From: Pseudomonadota bacterium
Lineage (GTDB): Bacteria; Pseudomonadota; Alphaproteobacteria; Rhizobiales; Devosiaceae
DNA length: 6,931 bases
Direction of reading: 5' to 3'
NCBI GenBank assembly: GCA_023437755.1
Contig: JAEZFJ010000242.1
Coordinates: 1 to 6,931, forward strand
The stretch's first letter is position 1, and each line of letters opens with the position of its first letter. Below the pieces are notes generated by a model. That model was not told where the DNA came from and did not search any database. It saw only the letters and a list, made by a program, of their open reading frames with translations. Shown piece by piece: positions 1-5,462 of this stretch. A program made the position numbers and the translations under genes.

Positions 1-978
1 CCGGAGGCCGGTGCCAGCGCGGCGCTGGCGGACTACTTCTTCTGGCGCATCTGGTCGGCGCCGTTCTCGCTGCTGAACTACGCGCTGCTGGGGTGGTTCT
101 ATGGGCGGGCGGCGGCGCGGACGGGCATGCTGCTGCAGCTGCTGCTGCACGGCATCGACATCACGCTCAGCATCTGGATGGTGCATGGCCTGGGCTGGGG
201 CGTGCCGGGCGCGGCGATCGCCACGGTGATCGGGCAGGTCGTGGCTGCCGGTCTGGGACTGGCGCTGCTGGTGCGGCACTATGGCGGGGTGATGCCGATG
301 CTGCGCCGGCTCAGCGTGCCGGACCTGCTGCATGCGCCGGCGGTGACGCGCATGCTGGGGCTGAGCCGGGACCTGATGATCCGCTCGGCGGCGCTGATGG
401 GCGCCTATGCCTGGTTCGCGGCGCAGGGCTCGCGCATGGGCGAAGTGGCGCTTTCGGCCAATGCGGTGCTGCTGAACCTGCTGATGGTGGCGGGGTATTT
501 CCTCGATGGCATCGCGCAGGCGGCGGAGCAACTGACCGGAAAGGCAGTGGGCGCCAACTGGCAGCCGGCCTTCGACCAGGCCTACCGGCTGTCCATGGCG
601 TGGGGGCTGATGATCAGCCTCGGCATGGGAGTGGCCTGGTACCTCTCCGGCCCTTGGTTGATCGGCTTCATGACCACCAATGAAGAGGTGCGGGCTTATG
701 CGCTGACCTACCTGCCGATAGCGGTGGTGGCGACGCTGACCTTCATGCCTGCCTTTGTTTATGACGGGATCCTGATCGGCACGACGCTGAATGCCACCAT
801 GCGCAACGGCATGGTGGCGTCACTGGTGGTGTTCCTCGCCGCGGCGATGGTGCTGCAGCCGGCGCTGGGCAATTGGGGGCTGTGGGCCGCGCTCCACTGC
901 TGGTTCCTGGCGCGCGGCGGCATCTACTGGTGGGCGCTGGAGCGGCGGCGGGCCGGCCTGTTCGTGGCGCCCCCCTAG
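1..978 (+). CDS. MATE family efflux transporter (DinF-like), C-terminal part, start outside window
   Basis: The reading frame is open from base 1 to the TAG at 976-978, giving 325 residues of a polytopic inner-membrane protein. MATE transporters export cationic drugs or metabolites by exchange with Na+ or H+. Long hydrophobic stretches separated by short polar loops run through the fragment, for example at visible residues about 14-35, 43-62 and 66-92, with further segments in the second half. The visible stretch WSAPFSLLNYALLGWFYGR, then the G-x-P-G-A-A-x-A-T type loop near residue 70, resemble the DinF/NorM half-repeat architecture. Full-length members are about 440-460 residues, so roughly the first quarter is missing. 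The internal ATG at 127 is not the start, because coding continues upstream without a break. The gene converges on pyrD and their stop codons overlap by 4 bp. Family assignment is firm; the substrate and the exact DinF subgroup are inferred. Confidence 0.88.
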   Translation, partial: PEAGASAALADYFFWRIWSAPFSLLNYALLGWFYGRAAARTGMLLQLLLHGIDITLSIWMVHGLGWGVPGAAIATVIGQVVAAGLGLALLVRHYGGVMPMLRRLSVPDLLHAPAVTRMLGLSRDLMIRSAALMGAYAWFAAQGSRMGEVALSANAVLLNLLMVAGYFLDGIAQAAEQLTGKAVGANWQPAFDQAYRLSMAWGLMISLGMGVAWYLSGPWLIGFMTTNEEVRAYALTYLPIAVVATLTFMPAFVYDGILIGTTLNATMRNGMVASLVVFLAAAMVLQPALGNWGLWAALHCWFLARGGIYWWALERRRAGLFVAPP

Positions 979-2084
979 AGGCTGGCGCGGCCGGCGGCCC
1001 AGTCTTCGGTTTTGGTCCCGGACAGCTCGGCAATGCTGGTCTTGCCCGCTGCACGAACGGCAGCGACGAGGCCACGCTTGATGCGATCGAGCAGGTCGAG
1101 GCCGCCGAAGACGAGCGCCGTATAGAGCTGGATGGCATCGGCGCCGGCCTCGAGCTTGGCGAGGGCCGATTGCGGCGAATGGATGCCGCCGACCCCGACG
1201 ATGGGCAGCGCGCCGACGCGCTGGCGCATCTGGGCGAGACGGCGGGTGGAGAGCTCGAACAGCGGCTTGCCGGAGAGGCCGCCGGCTTCCGTGGCGTTCT
1301 CGAGCCCGGCCACCGGCTCGCGGCTGACTGTGGTGTTGGAGACGATGAGGCCGTCGAGGTCGGTGGCGTCGGTCACCCGGGCGATGCCGTCGAGCGCGGC
1401 CTCGTCGAGATCCGGCGCGATCTTGAGCAGCACGGGGACGCGGACCCTGGCCTTGGCGCGGGCGGCGAGCACGTCACCGAGCAGGCGCCGCAGGGCCTCG
1501 TCGGCCTGGAGGTTGCGGAGGCCGGGGGTGTTGGGCGAGGAGATGTTGACGGTGAGGTAATCGGCCAGATCGGCGAAGCGGCGGACGCCGAGCACATAGT
1601 CGGCGACGAAATCCTCGCTGTCCTTGTTGGCGCCGATATTGACCCCAAGGGCGGCGGGCACGCGAAGACCGCGAAGGCGCTCGAAGACGGCGTCGTGGCC
1701 CTCGTTGTTGAAGCCCATGCGATTGATGACGCCTTCGGCAGCGGCGATCCGAAAGAGGCGGGGCCTGGGGTTGCCCTGCTGCGGACGCGGCGTGACGGTG
1801 CCGATCTCGACCATGCCGAAGCCCATCAGCGCCAGCGGTCGCGGCACCTCGGCGTTCTTGTCGAAACCCGCGGCCATCCCGACGGGATTGCTGAGCTCGA
1901 GGCCGCAGAGGCTGGTTTTCAACTCCGGCGGGTCGGCGCGATCCTGCTGCGGGGCAAGCCCGAGGCGCAGCGCGGTGATGGTGCTGGCATGGGCGGTCTC
2001 GGGATCCATGTTCAACAGCGTCTGCCGGGTGAGATCGGCGACGCCGGGCAGGCGCAGCAGCGGCGCGAAGCCGGAGAAGATCAT
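975..2084 (-). CDS. pyrD: Quinone-dependent dihydroorotate dehydrogenase (class 2)
   Basis: This enzyme oxidises dihydroorotate to orotate with FMN and membrane quinone, the fourth step of de novo pyrimidine synthesis. The 369-residue product has the usual class 2 length. The amphipathic N-terminal extension (about residues 1-45) that docks to the membrane is present, followed by the TIM-barrel. Diagnostic motifs are SNPVGMAAGFDKNAE (65-79), EIGTVTPRPQQGNPRPRLFR (93-112), NRMGFNN (121-127), VNISSPNTPGLR (179-190; Ser183 matches the catalytic base of class 2 enzymes), KIAPDL (221-226), SNTT (249-252) and the phosphate-binding GVGGI (297-301). The ATG at 2084 overlaps the DUF952 stop as ATGA and has a strong GGAGG (2092-2096 on the complement) 7 nt upstream, so it is probably translationally coupled to that gene. 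Its stop overlaps the MATE stop, leaving no room for an intergenic terminator. Confidence 0.97.
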   Translation of the reverse strand: MIFSGFAPLLRLPGVADLTRQTLLNMDPETAHASTITALRLGLAPQQDRADPPELKTSLCGLELSNPVGMAAGFDKNAEVPRPLALMGFGMVEIGTVTPRPQQGNPRPRLFRIAAAEGVINRMGFNNEGHDAVFERLRGLRVPAALGVNIGANKDSEDFVADYVLGVRRFADLADYLTVNISSPNTPGLRNLQADEALRRLLGDVLAARAKARVRVPVLLKIAPDLDEAALDGIARVTDATDLDGLIVSNTTVSREPVAGLENATEAGGLSGKPLFELSTRRLAQMRQRVGALPIVGVGGIHSPQSALAKLEAGADAIQLYTALVFGGLDLLDRIKRGLVAAVRAAGKTSIAELSGTKTEDWAAGRASL

Positions 2085-2437
2085 CGGACCGCCTCCGGCA
2101 GGGTGCAGGAGCCGTCTTCGGCAACGCTGACCGGAGCCTCCCAGGCGACGGCCGATAGCGGCAGCGGGCGGTGGTAGAGGTGGGGGAACAGGGCGCCGCC
2201 GCGCGAGGCTTCCCAGACGAGGTCGTCGCCGAGGTCATCGGTGCGGACGGCAAGGATCACGAGGTCCGTCTGGCCCTTGAAGTGGAGGCGCAGGGTCTCG
2301 CCAAGCTGCTCGGCGGTGGAAAAGTGCATGTAGCCATCCGCAGCGTCGATCGGCATGCCGGCGAAGCTGGCGGTGGCGCGGGCGGGGACATAGGCCGCTT
2401 CGGTGGCGATCTTGTAGATGAATTCGGGGCTCGGCAT
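2081..2437 (-). CDS. DUF952 family protein, upstream partner of pyrD
   Basis: A 118-residue cytosolic protein of the DUF952 family, with no signal peptide or membrane segment. The family hallmarks are visible: IYKI near the N-terminus (7-10), GYMHFSTAEQL (35-45), the central LVILAV strand (59-64), LVWEASRGGALFPHLY (73-88) and a final P-L-x-x-V segment. The biochemical role is not established. From memory the family is grouped structurally with the ADP-ribosyltransferase-like fold, with His38 in the conserved Y-x-H-F-S segment as the natural active-site candidate; that link should be verified. I chose ATG at 2437. An in-frame TTG at 2479 would add 14 residues of atypical sequence, whereas the family normally begins just before the IYKI strand. 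No clear Shine-Dalgarno precedes the ATG. The gene overlaps pyrD by 4 bp and is probably co-transcribed with it. Confidence 0.88.
   Translation of the reverse strand: MPSPEFIYKIATEAAYVPARATASFAGMPIDAADGYMHFSTAEQLGETLRLHFKGQTDLVILAVRTDDLGDDLVWEASRGGALFPHLYHRPLPLSAVAWEAPVSVAEDGSCTLPEAVR
2092..2096 (-). promoter_or_regulatory. Shine-Dalgarno site of pyrD inside the DUF952 coding end
   Basis: GGAGG on the complementary strand lies 7 nt before the pyrD ATG and within the last codons of the upstream DUF952 gene. Together with the ATGA overlap this fixes the pyrD start and indicates translational coupling. Confidence 0.75.
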
Positions 2438-2447
2438 GGCGCGGACC

Positions 2448-2453
2448 GTATAA
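2448..2453 (-). promoter_or_regulatory. Possible -10 element for DUF952-pyrD transcript
   Basis: TTATAC on the complementary strand is the best AT-rich hexamer upstream of the DUF952 ATG. A start about 6-7 nt downstream would leave a leader of only a few nucleotides, consistent with the missing Shine-Dalgarno. The -35 region at standard spacing is poor (TTGCAG is at 14 bp, TTGCGC at 20 bp), so this is tentative. Confidence 0.25.
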
Positions 2454-2511
2454 GGGCGGTTGGGAGGCTGCAAGCGCAATGGACTTTACTTTGGGGGAAG
2501 AGGGGGCTAGG

Positions 2512-2517
2512 TATAGG
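2512..2517 (+). promoter_or_regulatory. Possible -10 element of the S24 repressor gene
   Basis: TATAGG is the closest match to a sigma-70-type -10 hexamer in the 114-bp divergent gap. TTGGGG at 2491-2496 could serve as -35 but with a short 15-bp spacer. It overlaps the edge of the 34-bp dyad. Tentative. Confidence 0.25.
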
Positions 2518-2548
2518 ACGTAATTCTGTGCATTGAGAATAATGTCCT
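2515..2548. promoter_or_regulatory. 34-bp imperfect dyad, candidate operator of the S24 repressor
   Basis: The left arm AGGACGTAATTCT (2515-2527) and the right arm AGAATAATGTCCT (2536-2548) are inverted repeats that match at 11 of 13 positions around an 8-bp spacer (2528-2535). The right arm ends 3 bp before the ATG of the S24 repressor gene. The left arm overlaps the TATAGG at 2512-2517, the best -10-like hexamer in this gap. A dimeric or tetrameric regulator bound here would block transcription initiation or early elongation, as expected of an autorepressor site. That this repressor is the binding protein is an inference. An RNA hairpin in the 5' leader is the alternative reading. Confidence 0.55.
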
Positions 2549-2551
2549 GAC

Positions 2552-3193
2552 ATGCTGTCGCACCGCGCCATCTGGGACGGAATAGACGCGCTGGCCCGCC
2601 GCCATGGGCTGTCGGTGTCGGCGCTCGCCAAGCTGGCGGGGTTCGACGCCACGGCGTTCAACGTGTCCAAGCGGGTCGGCAAGGACGGCCGGCCACGGTG
2701 GCCGTCGACGGAAAGCATCGCCAAGGTGCTGGAGGCGACGGGGGAGAGCTTCGAGACTTTCTTTCACGGCGCCGGCGCCTATACGCAAGGGCCTTCGACG
2801 GGGCGGCTCTCGACGGTGCCGCTGCTGGGCCTGGCGCAGGCGGGCACGGGCGGTTTCTTTGACAGCGCCGGGTTTCCCGCGGGACAGGGCTGGGACGAGG
2901 TGGCGCTGCCGACACCCGGCGACAACGGAGTCTATGCGCTCGAGGTGCAGGGCGATTCCATGGAGCCGCTCTACCGCGAGGGCGACCGGATCGTGGTGTC
3001 GCCCACCGAGCAGGTGCGGCGCGGCGACCGGGTGGTGGTCAAGACCCGCGACGGCGAGGTGATGGCCAAGATCCTGGCGCGGCAGACGGCCAAGCAGATC
3101 GAACTGCACTCGATGAACCCGGCCTATCCGCCACGGACGTTCGAGCTCAAGGACATCGAGTGGATGGCGCGGATCATCTGGGCGAGCCAGTAG
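2552..3193 (+). CDS. XRE-type HTH transcriptional regulator with S24 (LexA-like) peptidase domain
   Basis: A 213-residue cytosolic repressor of the CI/LexA-like architecture. An N-terminal helix-turn-helix domain spans about residues 5-70; the HTH itself is around SVSALAKLAGFDATAFNVSK (21-40). A linker leads to an S24 peptidase fold. The catalytic dyad is visible: Ser136 in QGDSMEP (133-139) and Lys173 in the D-G-E-V-M-A-K segment (167-173). An Ala-Gly pair at 97-98 (LAQAGTGGFF) sits where family members self-cleave. The typical REGDRIVV strand (142-149) and a C-terminal R-I-I-W ending are also present. The intact dyad suggests damage-triggered autocleavage is possible, though the stimulus and regulon are unknown. 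It is not LexA itself: the N-terminal domain is of the CI/XRE kind rather than the LexA winged helix. The ATG at 2552 is the only sensible start, and no good Shine-Dalgarno precedes it. It is divergent from DUF952-pyrD and there are no phage genes nearby. Confidence 0.92.
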   Translation: MLSHRAIWDGIDALARRHGLSVSALAKLAGFDATAFNVSKRVGKDGRPRWPSTESIAKVLEATGESFETFFHGAGAYTQGPSTGRLSTVPLLGLAQAGTGGFFDSAGFPAGQGWDEVALPTPGDNGVYALEVQGDSMEPLYREGDRIVVSPTEQVRRGDRVVVKTRDGEVMAKILARQTAKQIELHSMNPAYPPRTFELKDIEWMARIIWASQ

Positions 3194-3224
3194 GCTAGAA
3201 CCGTCGGCAGCCAGCCCTGCATCA

Positions 3225-3254
3225 TCACGGCATGGCGGCGGCACCGCGCCGTGA
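3225..3254. terminator. Terminator-like hairpin in a convergent gap
   Basis: TCACGGC (3225-3231) pairs perfectly with GCCGTGA (3248-3254). A further 4-bp GCGG/CCGC stem (3235-3238 with 3244-3247) stacks inside after a 3-nt bulge. It lies in the 89-bp gap where the S24 gene and lysS converge, so it could end transcription from both sides. Neither side has a clear T-tract, so a classical intrinsic terminator is not proven. Confidence 0.4.
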
Positions 3255-3282
3255 CGCAAAAGACTGACCAGCAAGCCGGCGC

Positions 3283-4914
3283 TCAGGCCAGCAGCTTGCC
3301 GGCCAGGGCGTCCTCGATGAGACGGCGGGTGTTGTCGATGCCGTAAAGGGCGGCGAAGGAGCCGAAGCGCGGGCCGCGTTCCTGCCCGATCAGCACCTGG
3401 TAGAGCATCTGGAAGAATTCGACCGACACGCCGGGACCGCCGGTCGGGCTCTTCTTGGCGTGGTCCTGGTAGCGCTCCACCTGGCGGGCGACATCGAGCG
3501 CGGCGTTCTGAATAGCCTCGCTGCTGGCATCGGCCGGCAGGTCCGCAAAAGCGGCGGACAGGGCCTCGAGCGCGGCGCGTTCGACGTCGTCGGGCGCACG
3601 GTAGGTCTTTTCCACGAAGTCGCGGAAATAGCGCATGGCATAGCCGACCAGCGCATCGAGATGCGGATGGGTCTGCGCCGAGACGCCCGGTGCATAGGCG
3701 GAGATATAGCCCCACATAACTTCGGGCGTTTCCGGATTGGAGGCCGTGGCGAGGTTGAGCAGCAGCGCGAAGGTGACCGGCATGTCGACCTTGGGCACAT
3801 TGCCATAGTGCACGTGGAAAGCCGGGTTCTCGACGCGGGCGGCGGCGTCCTGCTTCTCATAGGCGGCGACATGGGCGAAATACTCGTCCACGGCGCGCGG
3901 AATCACGTCGAAATGCAGGCGCTTGGCGACGCGCGGCTTCTGGAACATGTAGAGGCCCAGGCTTTCGGTCGGCGCATAGGTCAGCCATTCATCGATGGTG
4001 AGGCCATTGCCCTTGGACTTGGAGATCTTCTGGCCCTCGGCATCGAGGAAGAGCTCGTAGACATAGTGCTCGGGCGGGGTGCCGCCGAGAATGGCGCAGA
4101 TGCGGTCGTAGATCGACTGGTTGGTCTGGTGGTCCTTGCCGAACATCTCGAAATCGACGCCCAGGGCGGCCCAGCGCATGCCGAAATCGGGCTTCCACTG
4201 CAGCTTTACGTTACCGCCAGTGACCGGAACGGTGGTGTCGCGGCCATCTTCGTCGGTGAACGTGACAGTGCCGTCCTGAGCGTTCACCTCCTTCATCGGC
4301 ACGTAGAGCACGCGCCCCGAAATCGGGGAGATGGGCAGGAAGGGCGAATAGGTCGCCTGCCGCTCGGCGCCGAGGGTAGGCAACATCACCGCCATGATGT
4401 CGTCATAGCGCTCGGCGGCGAGGCGCAGCACGTCGTCGAACTTGCCCGACTTGTAGTAGTCGGTGGCGCTGGCGAATTCGTAGTCGAACCCGAAGGTATC
4501 GAGGAAGCGCCGGAGCATGGCGTTGTTGTGGTGGCCGAAGCTCTGGTGCTCGTTCGTCCAGGGGTCTGGCACCGAGGTCAGCGGCTTTTGCAGATGCGGC
4601 TCCATCGCCTCCCTGGAGGGGACGGTTTCCGGGATCTTGCGCATGCCGTCCATGTCGTCCGAGAAGCAGAGCAGCCGGGTCGGGATCTGGTCGCGGGTGA
4701 GCAGGCGGAAGGCGGTGCGCACCATGGTGGTGCGGGCGACTTCGCCGAAGGTGCCGATATGCGGCAGGCCCGAAGGACCATAGCCGGTCTCGAACAGGGC
4801 TTCGGTCTTGCCGGACTTTTCCAGCCGCCGGACGAGTTTTCGCGCCTCCTCGAACGGCCAGGCACGGGCGGTCTGGGCGGCGTCGAAAAACGCGGGGTCA
4901 AGCTCGGGCAGCAC
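3283..4914 (-). CDS. lysS: Class I lysyl-tRNA synthetase
   Basis: This enzyme charges tRNA-Lys with lysine. The 543-residue sequence belongs to the class I (archaeal-type, LysK) form found in archaea, spirochaetes and many alphaproteobacteria, not the common class II enzyme. The N-terminal [19 protein letters not shown] segment (18-36) precedes [16 protein letters not shown] (43-58), whose HIGT (52-55) is the HIGH signature. The Rossmann-fold catalytic domain includes [14 protein letters not shown] (83-96) and [13 protein letters not shown] (258-270). KISKS (296-300) is the KMSKS signature, followed by the helical tRNA-anticodon-binding C-terminal domain. Length is typical. The start is GTG at 4914: AGAGG lies 9 nt upstream on the coding strand, and the first in-frame ATG comes only after the HIGH motif. 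It is divergent from the TerB-like gene. The long open frame antisense to it is a codon-bias shadow. Confidence 0.96.
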   Translation of the reverse strand: MLPELDPAFFDAAQTARAWPFEEARKLVRRLEKSGKTEALFETGYGPSGLPHIGTFGEVARTTMVRTAFRLLTRDQIPTRLLCFSDDMDGMRKIPETVPSREAMEPHLQKPLTSVPDPWTNEHQSFGHHNNAMLRRFLDTFGFDYEFASATDYYKSGKFDDVLRLAAERYDDIMAVMLPTLGAERQATYSPFLPISPISGRVLYVPMKEVNAQDGTVTFTDEDGRDTTVPVTGGNVKLQWKPDFGMRWAALGVDFEMFGKDHQTNQSIYDRICAILGGTPPEHYVYELFLDAEGQKISKSKGNGLTIDEWLTYAPTESLGLYMFQKPRVAKRLHFDVIPRAVDEYFAHVAAYEKQDAAARVENPAFHVHYGNVPKVDMPVTFALLLNLATASNPETPEVMWGYISAYAPGVSAQTHPHLDALVGYAMRYFRDFVEKTYRAPDDVERAALEALSAAFADLPADASSEAIQNAALDVARQVERYQDHAKKSPTGGPGVSVEFFQMLYQVLIGQERGPRFGSFAALYGIDNTRRLIEDALAGKLLA

Positions 4915-4923
4915 TCGGGAAAG

Positions 4924-4928
4924 CCTCT
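4924..4928 (-). promoter_or_regulatory. Shine-Dalgarno site supporting the GTG start of lysS
   Basis: AGAGG on the complementary strand is followed by 9 nt and then the GTG at 4914. No other candidate start upstream of the HIGH motif has comparable support. Confidence 0.6.
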
Positions 4929-4943
4929 ATCTCGGGGAACCGG

Positions 4944-4958
4944 GGGTGTTTGACACCC
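4944..4958. promoter_or_regulatory. Dyad with embedded TTGACA between lysS and the TerB-like gene
   Basis: GGGTGT (4944-4949) and ACACCC (4953-4958) form a perfect 6-bp inverted repeat around TTG. The plus strand reads TTGACA at 4950-4955, a consensus -35 hexamer, but no good -10 follows at 16-18 bp (CAACGG-like). It may be the promoter or operator of the TerB-like gene, or a regulatory dyad about 30 bp upstream of the lysS GTG. The same gap also contains a GCCGCCT/AGGCGGC hairpin (4982-4988 with 4996-5002). Confidence 0.3.
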
Positions 4959-5036
4959 GCGGCGGCGCGCGTCAACGGGCCGCCGCCTTGCCAAGAGGCG
5001 GCAGGCTGCCTAGGTGTTGGCGCAACCGATGCGCCC

Positions 5037-5041
5037 AAGGA
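5037..5041 (+). promoter_or_regulatory. Shine-Dalgarno site deciding the TerB-like start
   Basis: AAGGA lies 7 nt before the ATG at 5049. The longer in-frame alternative from an ATG-like codon at 4950 would add 33 proline/glycine-rich residues unlike the family, so 5049 is preferred. Confidence 0.7.
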
Positions 5042-5048
5042 CCTCCTG

Positions 5049-5462
5049 ATGTCGCTTTCCGTGCATGATGCCTTGATCCGCCTGATGATCGTTGCCGCCT
5101 CGTCCGACCACGACATCACCGAGGCCGAACTGGACCGCATCGAGGGGCTGATCGGCCGGCTCCCGGTGTTCGAAGGCTTCGACCGCTCCCGGCTGGCGGA
5201 GGTCGCCAATGCCTGTGCCGATGCCATGAACGAGGGGGCGGGCCTGGACGGGGTGATTGCTGAAGCGATCGCCGCCCTGCCGCCAAAGCTCGAGGACACC
5301 GCCTATGCGCTCGCCGTCGAGGTCACCGCGGTGGACCTCTTGCTGGAGCAGGAGGAACTGCGCTTTCTCGAATTGATGCGCGACCACATGCGGCTCGACC
5401 GGCTGACGACCGCCGCCATCGAAGTGGCAGCGCGGGCGCGGCTGCGGAAGCTGCCGGATTAG
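5049..5462 (+). CDS. TerB-like (tellurite resistance TerB family) small acidic protein
   Basis: A 137-residue, mostly helical, acidic cytosolic protein of the TerB/DjlA-like fold. The family has an internally repeated four-helix arrangement with acidic clusters that can bind metal. Here the first cluster is in SSDHDITEAELDRIEGLI (18-35) and the second in VDLLLEQEELRFLELM (95-110), each preceded by a hydrophobic helix. There is no signal peptide or membrane segment. Despite the family name, a stand-alone copy without terZ, terC, terD or terE neighbours should not be read as tellurite resistance; its role is unknown, possibly envelope or metal stress sensing. It diverges from lysS and converges on the substrate-binding-protein gene, with the stop codons overlapping in TTAG (5459-5462). 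I believe a TerB-like gene beside class I lysS recurs in Hyphomicrobiales, but I could not check this. Confidence 0.8.
   Translation: MSLSVHDALIRLMIVAASSDHDITEAELDRIEGLIGRLPVFEGFDRSRLAEVANACADAMNEGAGLDGVIAEAIAALPPKLEDTAYALAVEVTAVDLLLEQEELRFLELMRDHMRLDRLTTAAIEVAARARLRKLPD

Noticed and set aside
873..2177. A 434-codon plus-strand open frame antisense to pyrD
   Set aside because: It overlaps the end of the MATE gene, all of pyrD and part of DUF952. Its product is repetitive in G, A, E and D and has no domain, so it is a shadow of the real genes.
2533..2543. TTGAGAATAAT as a possible Fur-type iron box
   Set aside because: It resembles part of a Fur half-site, but it falls exactly within one arm of the longer 34-bp dyad, whose symmetry explains it better. 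No iron-related gene is adjacent.
2507..3715. A 402-codon minus-strand open frame across the S24 gene and the 3' end of lysS
   Set aside because: It is arginine- and proline-rich without motifs and runs antisense to the S24 repressor and out of frame with lysS, both of which are clear family members.
3460..4953. A 497-codon plus-strand open frame antisense to lysS
   Set aside because: It lies wholly opposite a well-supported synthetase with HIGH and KMSKS motifs. Its product is low-complexity and rich in G, V, A, E and H with no recognisable domain, as expected from a GC-biased third position read on the opposite strand.
4950..5048. N-terminal extension of the TerB-like protein from an upstream start at 4950
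   Set aside because: The added 33 residues are proline/glycine-rich and unlike the family, and they cross several palindromes. The ATG at 5049 has a well-placed AAGGA.
5049..5462. Tellurite resistance determinant
   Set aside because: Only a TerB-like domain is present, and no terA, terC, terD, terE or terZ homologue is seen in the window, so a resistance phenotype is not supported.
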